The notes under the pieces were generated by a model. It worked only from the letters and a program-made list of their open reading frames with translations, made no database searches and had not been told where the DNA came from. The position numbers and the translations under genes are program-made. Positions 8,808-18,130 of a stretch of 64,000 bases of DNA are shown here, one piece after another. This stretch comes from an uncultured Paracoccus sp. (GTDB taxonomy: Bacteria; Pseudomonadota; Alphaproteobacteria; Rhodobacterales; Rhodobacteraceae). The stretch's first letter is position 1. Each line of letters opens with the position of its first letter. Location: contig NZ_CANKWH010000011.1 of assembly GCF_947487305.1 (NCBI RefSeq), forward strand, positions 1-64,000. The letters run 5' to 3'.

Positions 8808-9872
8808 ATGACCATCACCCCCTTCCCCTCCGAGGCCCCGCATCGCCGCTTCAACCCGTTGAAGGGCGAATGGGTGCTGGTCTCGCCCCATCGCAACCTG
8901 CGCCCGTGGCAAGGAAAGCAGGAAAGCGCCGCGATCACCCAGCATCCGGCGCATGATCCGGGCTGCTACCTTTGCGCCGGCAACCGCCGCAATTCCGGCG
9001 CGGTGAACCCCGACTACAGCGGACCCTACGTCTTCGAGAACGACTTTCCTGCCCTGCTCCCGGACAGCCCCAATGGCGGCAAACAGGGCGATCCGCTGTT
9101 CCGCGCCGCCACTGTGCGCGGCACGGCGCGGGTGATCTGCTTTTCCGAACGCCACGACCTGACACTGGCCGAACTGGGCACCCCCGGCATCCGCAAGGTC
9201 GTCGATTGCTGGGCCGACCAGATCGAGGATCTGGGCGCCGCCTATGACTGGGTCGCCGTCTTCGAGAACAAGGGCGCGATCATGGGCTGTTCGCAGCCCC
9301 ATCCCCACGGCCAGATCTGGGCCTCGGATTTCCTGCCGAACGAGGTCGCCCGCGAGGACGAATGCCAGAGACGCCACCTGTCCGAAACCGGCACCGTGCT
9401 GCTGGTCGATTACGCCGCCGCCGAAACCGCGCAGGCCGAGCGCGTGGTGATCGAGAATGACGACTGGATCGCCGTGGTGCCGTGGTGGGCGGTCTGGCCC
9501 TTTGAGACACTGGTCCTGCCCCGCCGCCACGTGCTGCGCCTTCCCGACCTGACGGGGACCGAGCGGGACGGGCTGGCCGACCTGCTGGGCCGGCTCTGCA
9601 GCCGTTACGACAACCTCTTCGAGACCGAATTCCCCTATACCATGGGCTGGCATGGTGCGCCGACCGGCGCCGGCCAGTGGGATCACTGGCAGCTCCACGC
9701 CCATTTCTATCCGCCGCTTCTGCGTTCGGCCACGGTGCGCAAGTTCATGGTCGGCTATGAACTGCTGTCCGAGGCGCAGCGCGACCTGACCCCGGAACAG
9801 GCGGCCGAGCGCCTGCGCAGCCTGCCCGACCAGCATTTCAAATCGACCAGCCGCGCCGGAGCCGCAAGATGA
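8808..9872 (+). CDS. galT: galactose-1-phosphate uridylyltransferase
   Basis: 354 residues from the ATG at 8808, 15 bases after galE; an upstream in-frame start lies inside galE. The active site is HPHGQIW with the nucleophilic histidine at 167 (166 in E. coli). C-x2-C-type metal residues do not appear in the N-terminal half apart from [12 protein letters not shown] near residue 47, where two cysteines match the zinc-binding pair of some GalT enzymes. The C-terminal [14 protein letters not shown] is typical. It transfers UMP from UDP-glucose to galactose-1-phosphate. Confidence 0.95.
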   Translation: MTITPFPSEAPHRRFNPLKGEWVLVSPHRNLRPWQGKQESAAITQHPAHDPGCYLCAGNRRNSGAVNPDYSGPYVFENDFPALLPDSPNGGKQGDPLFRAATVRGTARVICFSERHDLTLAELGTPGIRKVVDCWADQIEDLGAAYDWVAVFENKGAIMGCSQPHPHGQIWASDFLPNEVAREDECQRRHLSETGTVLLVDYAAAETAQAERVVIENDDWIAVVPWWAVWPFETLVLPRRHVLRLPDLTGTERDGLADLLGRLCSRYDNLFETEFPYTMGWHGAPTGAGQWDHWQLHAHFYPPLLRSATVRKFMVGYELLSEAQRDLTPEQAAERLRSLPDQHFKSTSRAGAAR

Positions 9873-10969
9873 GCGTCCGGGAACAGTTGGCCGCCGTCGT
9901 CGCCGCCTATCGCACCCGCTTCGGCCTTGAGCCCGAGGTGAGCGCCTACGCCCCCGGCCGAGTCAATCTTCTGGGCGAGCATACCGATTACAATGGCGGC
10001 TATGTGCTGCCGATGGCGCTGAACGGTCTGGGGGTCGCCGTGGCGCTGGGGCGCGGCCCGACGCCCGGCGTGGTCGAGGCCTATTCCGGCTCGCTTGACG
10101 CGACCGAGACCCGCCATATCGGTGACACGGCACAGGGGCGCTGGTCGGACTACCTTCTGGGCAGCCTCAAGGCGATGGCCGAAGCCGAGATCCGTGAGAC
10201 CGGCCTATCCGCCGCGCTGATGACCAGCCTGCCGATGGGGGCCGGCCTCTCCAGTTCCGCCGCGCTCGAGGTCGCCAGCCTGCGCGCCACCGCCGGCCTT
10301 TTCGGGAAATCCTCCGATCCGGTCGCAATCGCCCTGATGGCCCGCGCGGTCGAGAATGAGTTCGTCGGCATGCCCTGCGGCATCATGGACCAGTTCGCCG
10401 CCTCCGTCGGACGCCCCGGCGAGGCGCTGTTCCTGAACACCCGGACGCTTGAACATGAACCCGCCCCTGCCCTGCCCGGCCATCGGTTCGTGATCGTTCA
10501 TTCCGGCGTCAGCCACCAGCTGACCGAGGATGGCTATGCCACCCGCGTCACCGAATGCCGCGCCGCCTGCGATGCCTTGGGAGTGGACATGCTCAGCGAT
10601 CTGGACACTGCGGACGGCACGCGGATCGAGGCGCTGCCCGAGCCGCTGAACCGCCGCACCCGCCACGTCCTCGGCGACAACAACCGCACCTTGCAAGGGT
10701 TGGCGGCGCTGCGGGCCGGCGATGTGGCGGGCTTTGGGCGGCTGATGATCGACAGCCACGCCTCGCAGCGCGACGACTACCAGATCACCGTTCCCCAGAC
10801 CGACGCCCTGACCGAGGCCGCGCTGGCCCTCGGCGCCCTCGGCGCCCGCCAGACCGGCGGCGGCTGGGGCGGCTCGGTGGTTGCGCTGGTGGCAGAAACC
10901 CGGGTCGAGGGCTGGATCGCCGCCATCAGTGACAGCTTTCCAGCCGCAAGGGTGCTGACTGTCGCCTGA
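9869..10969 (+). CDS. galK: galactokinase
   Basis: 366 residues of the GHMP kinase family. The galactokinase signature [15 protein letters not shown] (30-44) binds galactose. The ATP loop is [13 protein letters not shown] near residue 122. The third GHMP motif [16 protein letters not shown] is near 327. Its ATG overlaps the galT stop codon (ATGA), so translation is probably coupled. It phosphorylates the galactose released by the alpha-galactosidase. Last gene of the operon. No galactose mutarotase gene is present in the cluster. Confidence 0.95.
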   Translation: MSVREQLAAVVAAYRTRFGLEPEVSAYAPGRVNLLGEHTDYNGGYVLPMALNGLGVAVALGRGPTPGVVEAYSGSLDATETRHIGDTAQGRWSDYLLGSLKAMAEAEIRETGLSAALMTSLPMGAGLSSSAALEVASLRATAGLFGKSSDPVAIALMARAVENEFVGMPCGIMDQFAASVGRPGEALFLNTRTLEHEPAPALPGHRFVIVHSGVSHQLTEDGYATRVTECRAACDALGVDMLSDLDTADGTRIEALPEPLNRRTRHVLGDNNRTLQGLAALRAGDVAGFGRLMIDSHASQRDDYQITVPQTDALTEAALALGALGARQTGGGWGGSVVALVAETRVEGWIAAISDSFPAARVLTVA

Positions 10970-11024
10970 AACGACCTGCATGTGCTCCGCTTGGTTGTCG
11001 GCGGATGACCCATCCTGACCGCGA

Positions 11025-11041
11025 GCCCGGCTTCAGCGGGC
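11025..11041. terminator. weak hairpin between convergent galK and TRAP genes
   Basis: GCCCG (11025-11029) and CGGGC (11037-11041) flank a seven-base loop in the 80-base gap between convergent operons. There is no U-run on either side, so it is at best a weak or factor-assisted terminator. Confidence 0.3.
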
Positions 11042-11049
11042 CGCCTTGA

Positions 11050-12330
11050 TCACGGCGGCCCAAGCACCAGGTTGGGCAGGCCGGTCACGAAGCCCGGCAC
11101 CAGGATCAGCAGGATCAACACCGCGACCAGCGGGACCAGGAAGGGAATGGTCGCGCGGATCAGGGTCTCGAGGCGGATACCCGAGACACCGGAGACGACG
11201 AACAGCCCGACCCCCATCGGTGGCGTCATCAAGCCGATCATCAGGTTGAAGATGAAGACCACGCCGAAATGCACCGGGTCGATCCCGGCAGAGATCAGCG
11301 TCGGTGCCAGCACGGGGACGATCAGGATCATGATCGCCAGACCCTCGATGAAGAAGCCCGCGACCAGAACCGCGATATTGATGATGATCAGCAGCATCAG
11401 CGGATCGTCGGTCAGGGTCAGCAGCCAGGCTGCCAGCCGCATCGGTGCCTGGTGCGCGGCGAGGATCCAGGCGAAGATGCTGGCGGTCGCCACGATCAGG
11501 CAGACCATGGCGGACATGCGGATGGTGTCCAGAATCACCTTCCACAGGTCGCGCAGGCTCATCTCGCGATAGATGCCGAAGGACAGGACCAGCGCATAGA
11601 GCGAGGCGACGACGGCGGCTTCGGTCGGCGAGAACAGGCCGAAGGCGATGCCCGCGATGATGATGCCCGGCGTGGCAATGGGCAGGGCCGCGCGCAGGAA
11701 GGCAGTGCGCACATCGCCGAAACTTGGCACCGGGTCACGCGGATAGTCGCGGCGGCGGGCGAACCAGGCGATCATGATCATCAGCGCGCCGGCCGTCAGC
11801 AGGCCCGGCACGACGCCGCCCAGAAATAGCCGCCCGATCGACACGTCGGCCAGCACGCCGTAAAGCACCATCGGGATCGAGGGCGGGATCATCGGGCCGA
11901 TGATGCAGGAGGCGACGGTCACCGCCCCGGCGAAACCGGCATCATAGCCGGCCTTGCGCATGGCCCGGATCTCCATGTTGCCCAACCCCCCGGCATCGGC
12001 CAAGGCCGATCCCGACATGCCCGAGAAGACCACCGAGGCGACCACATTCACATGGCCAAGACCCCCGCGCATATGGCCGACCATCACCCGGGCGAGGCCG
12101 AAGATGCGCTCTGTGATGCCGCCGGTATTCATCAGGTTGCCGGCGAAGATGAAGAAGGGCACCGCCAGCAGCGGAAAGGAATCCGAGATCGATTTCGTCA
12201 TCCGCTGCGCGATCACCACCAGCGGCGTGCCGTCCATCCAGAGCTGGGCCAGCGACGAGACGCCCAGGGTCAGGGCGACGCTCATCCCCAGGGCAAGCAG
12301 GACGAGCCAGAGTGTCAGCATGAAAGCCAT
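11050..12330 (-). CDS. TRAP transporter large membrane subunit (DctM type)
   Basis: 426 residues, the normal length for the 12-helix TRAP M subunit. Family features include FAGNLMNTGGITERIF near residue 63, the Gly-rich VNVVASVVFSGMSGSALAD near 95 and GLMTPPMGVGLFV near 365. It is last in a minus-strand operon, after the binding protein and the small subunit. TRAP systems import organic acids with sodium. With the sugar-acid enzymes upstream, the likely cargo is a sugar acid such as L-fuconate or a relative. The start at 12330 has GAGAGGAAG upstream. Confidence 0.92.
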   Translation of the reverse strand: MAFMLTLWLVLLALGMSVALTLGVSSLAQLWMDGTPLVVIAQRMTKSISDSFPLLAVPFFIFAGNLMNTGGITERIFGLARVMVGHMRGGLGHVNVVASVVFSGMSGSALADAGGLGNMEIRAMRKAGYDAGFAGAVTVASCIIGPMIPPSIPMVLYGVLADVSIGRLFLGGVVPGLLTAGALMIMIAWFARRRDYPRDPVPSFGDVRTAFLRAALPIATPGIIIAGIAFGLFSPTEAAVVASLYALVLSFGIYREMSLRDLWKVILDTIRMSAMVCLIVATASIFAWILAAHQAPMRLAAWLLTLTDDPLMLLIIINIAVLVAGFFIEGLAIMILIVPVLAPTLISAGIDPVHFGVVFIFNLMIGLMTPPMGVGLFVVSGVSGIRLETLIRATIPFLVPLVAVLILLILVPGFVTGLPNLVLGPP

Positions 12331-12340
12331 CGTCTTCCTC

Positions 12341-12823
12341 TCAGATCATCGTTTCGACGCTGCGGCGCGGCAGTCCGTCGCGCCAGATGCTGCGGATGGC
12401 GCCAAGCGAGCGGACCAGCATCAGCGCCGAGGCGGCGGGCACGGCGGCGTATTCCCAGGTCGAGGACACCCCCATCGCGATTGTCGGCAGGTTGGCGACC
12501 TTCATGGCGACGGTGGTGCCGCTCCAGGCCACGACCGCGAAGAACACGGCACCGGCCAGGTGCATGGCGATGGCGATGGCCGCGCGCGGCCGGTCGGGCA
12601 GCGCATCGACCAGCATCGTCACCGCGATCAGCCCGCCCGTGCGCATGGCATAGGCCGCGCCGAAGAACACGATCCAGGTAAAGCTCAACCGCGCCAGTTC
12701 CTCGGTCCAGGCAAACTGGACCGGAAGCAGATAGCGGCTGAGAAGCTGCGCCGTCAGCGCGGACAGCGCCAGCGTAAACAGCGCGATCAGGAACACCTCT
12801 TCAAGCCTGTTGAAGATCCGCAT
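12341..12823 (-). CDS. TRAP transporter small membrane subunit (DctQ type)
   Basis: 160 residues with four predicted membrane helices, as expected for the Q subunit. The family region FAWTEELARLSFTWIVFFGAAYAMR (in two pieces, about residues 38-62) is clear. The ATG at 12823 was chosen over a GTG at 12832 because AAGGGG lies 8 bases before the ATG and would abut the GTG. It partners the large subunit 10 bases downstream. The 85 bases before it hold a strong inverted repeat that separates it from the binding-protein gene. Confidence 0.9.
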   Translation of the reverse strand: MRIFNRLEEVFLIALFTLALSALTAQLLSRYLLPVQFAWTEELARLSFTWIVFFGAAYAMRTGGLIAVTMLVDALPDRPRAAIAIAMHLAGAVFFAVVAWSGTTVAMKVANLPTIAMGVSSTWEYAAVPAASALMLVRSLGAIRSIWRDGLPRRSVETMI

Positions 12824-12854
12824 GGCAGTCACCCCTTGCCAGGAATTGCGATCT

Positions 12855-12894
12855 GGCCGACCGGACGCGCAGCATCAGCGTTCTCCGGTCGGCC
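12855..12894 (-). other. 11-bp inverted repeat after the TRAP binding-protein gene
   Basis: GGCCGACCGGA (12855-12865) and its exact complement (12884-12894) flank an 18-base loop between the binding-protein stop (12909) and the small-subunit start (12823). No U-run follows, so it is more likely an mRNA-stabilising or expression-graduating hairpin than a full terminator. Similar hairpins follow the other two minus-strand binding-protein genes in this window. Confidence 0.65.
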
Positions 12895-12908
12895 TGGTCT
12901 GATCGGCG

Positions 12909-13886
12909 CTATTCGACCTCGGCCAGCGCCTCGTAGGTGCCCGCCCCCCAGACATCCTCGAACTGGGCGTAGATCGGCTTGACCGCCTCGGCGAAAGCGG
13001 CGCGGTCGGGATGGGTGACGGTCATCCCGGCCCCCTCCAGCTTGGTGATCAGCCCTTCTTCCAACTCGGCAATCTGCTTGTTGTAGACATCGCCCGTCGT
13101 CTGAAACACCTCGAGCACGACGGCGCGGTCCTCTTCCGAGGCCGCGTTCCAGGCGGTTTCCGACACCAGCGGCGAGACGGTCTGGACCAGATGGCCGGTC
13201 AGCGCCAGATGGTCCTGAACCTCGTAGAACTTGCCGGACTCGATTGTGGGAAGCGGGTTTTCCTGACCATCGACCACGCCGGTCTGCAGGCCCAGATACA
13301 ATTCGGGGAAGGCCATCGGCGTCGGACGGCCGCCAAGCGACTTGATGAATTCAAGGCTCAGCGAGATCTCGGGCACGCGGATCTTCAGATCCTTGACATC
13401 CGCCGGGGTTTCGATGGGCCGGACGTTGTTGGTCATGTGCCGGGTGCCGTAATACCAGACATCCAGCACGCGGATGCCGTGGTCGGTGCGCAGCTTCTCC
13501 AGAAGCTCCTGCCCCTTCTCGCTGGCGTAGAGCCGTTCCAGATGGGCAAAGTCCTTGGCCAGATAGGGCGCCTCGAGCACGCCAAGCTCCTTGGTCCACT
13601 GGCTGAGGATGCCGGCACCGTCGAAGGCCATCTGATGCGTGCCGAGCGTCATGCCGGTCAGGATCTCCTTGGCGCCACCGACCTGGCCCGCCGGGAACAC
13701 CTTGATGTCGATGCGCCCCTCGGTCCGCTTGGCGATCTCGGCCGCAGCCTGTTCCAGCGCGCGGTTGCCCGGATGATCCGGTGGCAGGATGTGACCCAGC
13801 CGCCATTCTTCGGCCACCGCCCCAGAGGCAGCCAAGCCGATTGCGATGGCGGCCAAGGCCGCCTTCTTCAAGTTGTTGATTTTCAT
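12909..13886 (-). CDS. TRAP transporter periplasmic binding protein (DctP type)
   Basis: 325 residues from the ATG at 13886, with a Sec signal peptide (AAIAIGLAASGAVAEE). The hallmark segment KIRVPEISLSLEF near residue 160 holds the arginine that clamps a substrate carboxylate in nearly all TRAP binding proteins; FPELYLGLQTGVVDGQENP follows. That arginine argues for an acidic ligand. In this operon a sugar acid feeding the dehydratases is the natural candidate. The in-frame sequence above 13886 belongs to the antisense of the hydrolase gene and is not coding. Confidence 0.92.
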   Translation of the reverse strand: MKINNLKKAALAAIAIGLAASGAVAEEWRLGHILPPDHPGNRALEQAAAEIAKRTEGRIDIKVFPAGQVGGAKEILTGMTLGTHQMAFDGAGILSQWTKELGVLEAPYLAKDFAHLERLYASEKGQELLEKLRTDHGIRVLDVWYYGTRHMTNNVRPIETPADVKDLKIRVPEISLSLEFIKSLGGRPTPMAFPELYLGLQTGVVDGQENPLPTIESGKFYEVQDHLALTGHLVQTVSPLVSETAWNAASEEDRAVVLEVFQTTGDVYNKQIAELEEGLITKLEGAGMTVTHPDRAAFAEAVKPIYAQFEDVWGAGTYEALAEVE

Positions 13887-13918
13887 GTGATCCTCTCCCT
13901 TTTCTCCCACGCGGACCT

Positions 13919-14758
13919 TCAGTCCGCGATCACGATCTGACGCTGTGCGCCAAGTCCTTCGATGCCCAGCTCGACCACGTCGCCGGGTTTCAGATAGCGC
14001 GGCGGTTTCTGCCCCAGCCCCACGCCCGGCGGCGTGCCGGTCGAGATCACGTCGCCCGGATGCAGCGACATGAACTGGCTGAGATATTGGATCAGGAAGG
14101 CCACGCCATAGACCATGGTCGAGGTCGAGCCGTCCTGCATGGTCTCGCCGTTCACCGTCAGCCACATGCCCAGCTGCTGCGGATCGGCGATCTCGTCGGG
14201 CGTGACCAGCCAGGGGCCGATCTGTCCGAAATTGTCGCAGCTTTTGCCCTTGGTCCATTGCCCTTGACGCTCGGTCTGGAAGGCGCGTTCGGACACGTCA
14301 TTGGTGACGCAGAAGCCCGCGACATGATCCATCGCCTCGGCCTCGCTGACATATTTGGCGGTCTTGCCGATCACCACGGCCAGTTCGACCTCCCAATCGG
14401 TCTTGGTCGAGCCGCGCGGGATGACGATGGGATCGTTCGGCCCGCAGATGGCGCTGGTGGCCTTCATGAAGATCACCGGTTCGGGCGGGACGGCGAGGCC
14501 GGATTCCGCCGCGTGGTCGGCATAGTTCAACCCGATGCAGATGAACTTGCCGGTGCCGGCGACCGGCGGTCCAAGCCGGGGCGATCCCCCGACCACCGGC
14601 AGCGCCTGCAGGTCCAGATCGTGCAGGTCGCCCAGCCTGCCCAAGGCCTCGCCGCGCAGGTCGCCGGTCAGGATGCCGGAGAGGTCGCGGATGGTGCCAT
14701 CATCGTCCAACAGGCCGGGCTTTTCCTGCCCCGCTTCGCCATAACGCAGAAATTTCAT
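13919..14758 (-). CDS. fumarylacetoacetate-hydrolase family protein, probable 2,4-diketo-3-deoxy-L-fuconate hydrolase
   Basis: 279 residues, the length of bacterial FAH-type hydrolases. The C-terminal catalytic domain begins near residue 70 (KFICIGLNYADHAAESG). Metal ligands lie in the segment TDWEVELAVVIGK near 125. The HPGDVISTGTPPGVG loop near 240 is typical. In the oxidative L-fucose route known from Xanthomonas, an enzyme of this family splits 2,4-diketo-3-deoxy-L-fuconate into pyruvate and L-lactate. The preceding SDR gene, the mutarotase and the MR-type dehydratases fit that route. The exact substrate is inferred; ring-cleavage acids are the alternative for this family. Confidence 0.8.
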   Translation of the reverse strand: MKFLRYGEAGQEKPGLLDDDGTIRDLSGILTGDLRGEALGRLGDLHDLDLQALPVVGGSPRLGPPVAGTGKFICIGLNYADHAAESGLAVPPEPVIFMKATSAICGPNDPIVIPRGSTKTDWEVELAVVIGKTAKYVSEAEAMDHVAGFCVTNDVSERAFQTERQGQWTKGKSCDNFGQIGPWLVTPDEIADPQQLGMWLTVNGETMQDGSTSTMVYGVAFLIQYLSQFMSLHPGDVISTGTPPGVGLGQKPPRYLKPGDVVELGIEGLGAQRQIVIAD

Positions 14759-14773
14759 CGATCTGTCCCTTGT

Positions 14774-15502
14774 TCAGATTGTCCAGCCGCCATCGACCGC
14801 AAGGCATTGCCCGGTGGTGAAGGCGCTTTCATCGCTGGCCAGGTAGGTGGCCAGCGCGGCAATCTCCTCGGGCCTGCCGATCCGGCCCATGGCCTGCCGC
14901 GCGACGAAATCGCGCATCGCCTTGTCGTAATCCCCGGTTGCCCGCAGCCGGTCATGCAGCGAGGGGCTGTCGACCGTGCCGGGGCAGATCGCGTTGCAGC
15001 GGATGCCCCGGGTGACGAAATCGGCGGCGACCGCCTTGGTCAGCCCGATGACCGCCGCCTTGGAGGCGCAATAGGCAAAGCGGTTCGGCACGCCCTTCAC
15101 CGACGAGGCCACCGAGGACATGTTGAGGATTGACCCGCCCCCGCGGCTCAACATGCCGGGCAGCACCGTCTGGATCATCCGATACTGCGCCTTGGCGTTC
15201 AGGTCGAAGGCGAAGTCCCAATCCGCGTCAGTGCAGTCGAGGATCGATCCGGCATGGACCACGCCGGCACAGTTGAACAGCACGTCCAGCCCGCCGATCT
15301 CGGCCACCAGCGCCTCGATCGCCGCCTTGTCGGTCACGTCCAGCCGGCGCGCGATGGCGCCGTTGACGCTGCCGACGGCATCCGCATTCAGATCCGTCGC
15401 CCAGACCGTCGCGCCCTCGCGCAGCCAAGCCTCGGCGGTTGCGCGGCCGATGCCCTGACCGGCGGCGGTCACAAGGCAGGTCTTTCCAGTCAGTCGTCCC
15501 AT
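14774..15502 (-). CDS. SDR dehydrogenase, probable 2-keto-3-deoxy-L-fuconate dehydrogenase
   Basis: 242 residues, classical short-chain dehydrogenase. The cofactor loop reads TAAGQGIGRATA (residues 12-23) and DVTDK follows near 54. The catalytic Ser lies in NMSSVASS near 132 and the Tyr/Lys pair in YCASK near 147. The C-terminal GQCLAVDGGWTI is typical. The overall style matches the KDF dehydrogenase/BDH2-like group, which oxidises 2-keto-3-deoxy-L-fuconate to the 2,4-diketo acid. It lies directly upstream of the FAH-type hydrolase that would use that product. Family assignment is sure, substrate inferred. Confidence 0.82.
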   Translation of the reverse strand: MGRLTGKTCLVTAAGQGIGRATAEAWLREGATVWATDLNADAVGSVNGAIARRLDVTDKAAIEALVAEIGGLDVLFNCAGVVHAGSILDCTDADWDFAFDLNAKAQYRMIQTVLPGMLSRGGGSILNMSSVASSVKGVPNRFAYCASKAAVIGLTKAVAADFVTRGIRCNAICPGTVDSPSLHDRLRATGDYDKAMRDFVARQAMGRIGRPEEIAALATYLASDESAFTTGQCLAVDGGWTI

Positions 15503-15511
15503 GGTCAGTCC

Positions 15512-16699
15512 TCAAACAGGCAGGCAAGCCGGCCCGATGGGCTCGAAGCTTTTGTAGGTCAGGATGAATTCGGCATGGCCGAGCGATTCCGAGGCGGTCT
15601 GGCGACCGCTCGCCACCTCGAGGGTCAGATCGAAGATCTCGTCACCCACCTCGGCCAGCGGCGTGCCCGACAGGACCCGGCCCGCGTTCACGTCCATATC
15701 CTCGGTCAGACGGGCATAGGTCTCGGGATTGGCGCAGATCTTGATCACCGGCGCCAAGGCCGAGCCGACGACCGAGCCGCGGGCGGTGACGAATAGCGTC
15801 AGATGCGCGCCCGAGGCCATCATCTCGACGATCTCGGCATTGTCACTGATATTCGGGAAGCCGAAGCGCACCTCGCCATCGGGCACCACGTCCATCAGGT
15901 AAAGCCCGCCCTTGGGCGGGATGTCGCCCGGCTTGATCAGCCCGCTGATCGGCGACTTGCCGGACTTGGCATAGGCCCCCATCGACTTTTCCTCGATCGA
16001 GGACAGTCCGCCCTCGGCATTGCCTGCGGCAAAGCTGCCGTAACCGAGCGTCGCATAGTAAGCCGCCGCCTTCTCGACCGAGGCGGTCAGTTCTCGTCCC
16101 AGCTCGGGCGTGGCGGCGCGGGCGGACATGATGCCCTCGCAGCCGATCAGCTCGCCGGTTTCCTCGAAGATGCAGGTCGCCCCCGCCTCAACCAGCCGGT
16201 CGAAGGCCAGACCCACCGCCGGGTTGCCGGTGATGCCGCTGGTCCCGTCCGACCCGCCGCAGACCGTGCCCACGACCAGTTCCGACAGCGCCATCGGCAC
16301 CCTGGGTGCCGCCGCCAGTTCCGGCAACTGAGCTGCCACCCAGTCGCGGCCCGCCTCGATGGTCGCGCGCGTGCCCCCTGCCCGCTGGATCACCAGCGTC
16401 TCCACCGGGCGTCCGGTCGCGGCGATGGTCTTTTCCAGCTGGAAGCGGTTGAAGCTTTCGCAGCCGAGGCTGACCAGCAGCACCGCGCCGACATTCGGAT
16501 GGGTGCAAAGCCGCTCCATCATGGTCTGGGCATAGGCATTGGGATAGCAGCCGGGAAAGCCGATGACCTGCGCGCCCGCGTCCCGGTAAGGTTGGACGAT
16601 CTCGCGCGCGACGTGATGGGCGCATTCGACCAGGTAGGCGACGGCGAGGGTGTTGCGGATGCCCTTGCGCCCGTCGCTGCGCAGAATGCCCTCAAGCAT
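15512..16699 (-). CDS. UxaA-family dehydratase, large subunit
   Basis: 395 residues, matching the C-terminal (large) domain of altronate dehydratase UxaA and related lyases. Recognisable parts are IGFPGCYPNAYAQTMMERL near 45, VLLVSLGCESFN near 77, VGTVCGGSDGTSGITGNPA near 142 and FEETGELIGCEGIM near 175, which carry the conserved cysteines expected for a metal or Fe-S site. The start at 16699 overlaps the small-subunit gene by 8 bases and has a perfect AGGAGG at 16705-16710. With the small SAF protein it makes a split UxaA. It probably dehydrates a sugar acid; sulfolactate sulfo-lyase (SuyAB) is built the same way and cannot be excluded. Confidence 0.82.
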   Translation of the reverse strand: MLEGILRSDGRKGIRNTLAVAYLVECAHHVAREIVQPYRDAGAQVIGFPGCYPNAYAQTMMERLCTHPNVGAVLLVSLGCESFNRFQLEKTIAATGRPVETLVIQRAGGTRATIEAGRDWVAAQLPELAAAPRVPMALSELVVGTVCGGSDGTSGITGNPAVGLAFDRLVEAGATCIFEETGELIGCEGIMSARAATPELGRELTASVEKAAAYYATLGYGSFAAGNAEGGLSSIEEKSMGAYAKSGKSPISGLIKPGDIPPKGGLYLMDVVPDGEVRFGFPNISDNAEIVEMMASGAHLTLFVTARGSVVGSALAPVIKICANPETYARLTEDMDVNAGRVLSGTPLAEVGDEIFDLTLEVASGRQTASESLGHAEFILTYKSFEPIGPACLPV

Positions 16700-17024
16700 C
16701 GCGGCCTCCTGTCGCGGTTTCGCTGAGCACATGGGTGGGCGTGTAATCGCTTTGCATGTTGTGGACATGGACATGCTGGCCAGCGGCGATGTCCTCGGTC
16801 GCCGAACCGATGGACACGCCGTATTTCAGGATCTTCTCGCCCTTGGCGATCGCCTTCGCGGCGACCTTGTGGCCTAGCGTCACCGCCTCGCGCAGATGCA
16901 TCTCACCGCCGCCATTGATCGCGGTGGCGCCCGGAACCAGCGGGCCGGTGGCCACCAGCACATTGTCTTCCGCCGCAAGGCGCAGCAGCCCGGCGGTGAT
17001 CGGTTGGTCTGTCATCGGTGGCAT
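16692..17024 (-). CDS. UxaA-family dehydratase, small SAF-domain subunit
   Basis: 110 residues forming a single SAF domain: VTLGHKVAAKAIAKGEKI near residue 48, then KYGVSIGSATEDIAAG and HVHVHNMQSDY. This is the N-terminal domain of altronate dehydratase UxaA as a separate protein. The start at 17024 shares one base with the stop codon of the upstream gene (TGATG). It overlaps the large-subunit gene, so the two are almost certainly made in fixed ratio and act together. See the large subunit for possible substrates. Confidence 0.85.
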   Translation of the reverse strand: MPPMTDQPITAGLLRLAAEDNVLVATGPLVPGATAINGGGEMHLREAVTLGHKVAAKAIAKGEKILKYGVSIGSATEDIAAGQHVHVHNMQSDYTPTHVLSETATGGRDA

Positions 17025-18130
17025 CACAGCGCCTCCATGGTCGCGTTCTCGATCAGGTCCCAGTCCAGTTCGACGCCAAGCCCCGGCGCATCGGGCAGAT
17101 GTGCGATCCCGTCACGGATCGGCAACTGGCCCTTGAGGCCGAAGGCAAAATCCCTGACCGGGGCCAGCAATTCCAGATAGCTGCAATTGCGCACCGCGGC
17201 GCAGAGATGCAGGTTCATCATCTCGAGCGGATGGAAGATGGCGGTGTGGATCTCGCAATTCATGCCGAAGGCCTCGGCCAGACGCGCCGACTTCAACACC
17301 CCGGTCACACCCCCGGTCCAGCTGACATCGGCGCGGATCACGTCGACCACGTTGCGCGCGACGATATCGGCAAGGCTGTAGGGATGGCCGGCCAGCGTCT
17401 CGGTACCGACCACGGGAATGTCCAGCTGCCGGGTCAACTCGCGCAGCGCCGGGATGTTCTCGTCCGCCATCGGCTCCTCGAACCAGGCAAAGCCCAGATC
17501 CTCCAGTCCGCGACCATAGCGCAGCGCATCGGGCAGGCTGAGCGTGGCGACCGGGTCGCTCATCAGCGGAAAGCCCTCGCCCACGGCCTGGCGCACGGCG
17601 GCATGGATCTGCAGATCCTCTTCGACCGAGCGGCCCGGCGGGTGCAACTTGTAGGCGGCGAATCCCTCGGCCTGCGCCGACCGCGCCTCGGCCACGTATT
17701 CCGCAGCCGTGTCGAGGAACATCGAGCTGAGATAGACCGGAACGCTGTCACGCGCCGCGCCGATGTAACGGTACAGCGGCAGGTCTGCCGCCTCGGCCGC
17801 CAGCAGCCAGAGGCAGCAATCGATCGGCCCCCAGACATAGATGGGGAAATGCCCCCACATGCGGTTGCGCAGGCGGAAATCATGCCACAGCGCCTCGCGG
17901 TCATGGACAATGCGGCCGGCCAGGAAGGCGTCCAGCGATTTCGCCAGCCGGGCCGAACCCCCGGCATCGGCGCCGGCAAAGCCGAACATCGAGGCCGAGC
18001 GGCCGCATTCCGTCCGCAGCGTATAGACCAGAAACTCCTGCCGCCGGCCGCCGGCCGCTCCGCGCAGCATCTCGCTGTCGGGCGCGGCGCTGGCGCTGCA
18101 GGCGCGAATATCGAGCCCGGCGATGCGCAT
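17024..18130 (-). CDS. mandelate racemase/muconate lactonizing enzyme family dehydratase (first of two)
   Basis: 368 residues, enolase superfamily. Metal ligands Asp192 (MSDPVA), Glu218 (WFEEPM) and Glu244 (GTETLAG) are present. Asp268 (RADVSWTGG) and His295 (EIHTAIFHP) form the His-Asp base pair of the MR subgroup. The second-strand motif is K161-L-H163 rather than KxK, which points to a sugar-acid dehydratase different from its paralogue at 19112-20221. Its start shares one base with the stop of the RraA-like gene. It probably dehydrates an aldonic acid to a 2-keto-3-deoxy acid. Substrate unknown; L-fuconate-like acids are candidates. Confidence 0.82.
   Translation of the reverse strand: MRIAGLDIRACSASAAPDSEMLRGAAGGRRQEFLVYTLRTECGRSASMFGFAGADAGGSARLAKSLDAFLAGRIVHDREALWHDFRLRNRMWGHFPIYVWGPIDCCLWLLAAEAADLPLYRYIGAARDSVPVYLSSMFLDTAAEYVAEARSAQAEGFAAYKLHPPGRSVEEDLQIHAAVRQAVGEGFPLMSDPVATLSLPDALRYGRGLEDLGFAWFEEPMADENIPALRELTRQLDIPVVGTETLAGHPYSLADIVARNVVDVIRADVSWTGGVTGVLKSARLAEAFGMNCEIHTAIFHPLEMMNLHLCAAVRNCSYLELLAPVRDFAFGLKGQLPIRDGIAHLPDAPGLGVELDWDLIENATMEAL

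Noticed and set aside
15512-17024. Calling the UxaA pair SuyAB (sulfolactate sulfo-lyase) outright
   Set aside because: The architecture is the same, and the enzyme is known in Paracoccus, but there is no sulfite exporter, sulfolactate dehydrogenase or sulfonate gene nearby; all neighbours point to sugar acids. Kept as an alternative.
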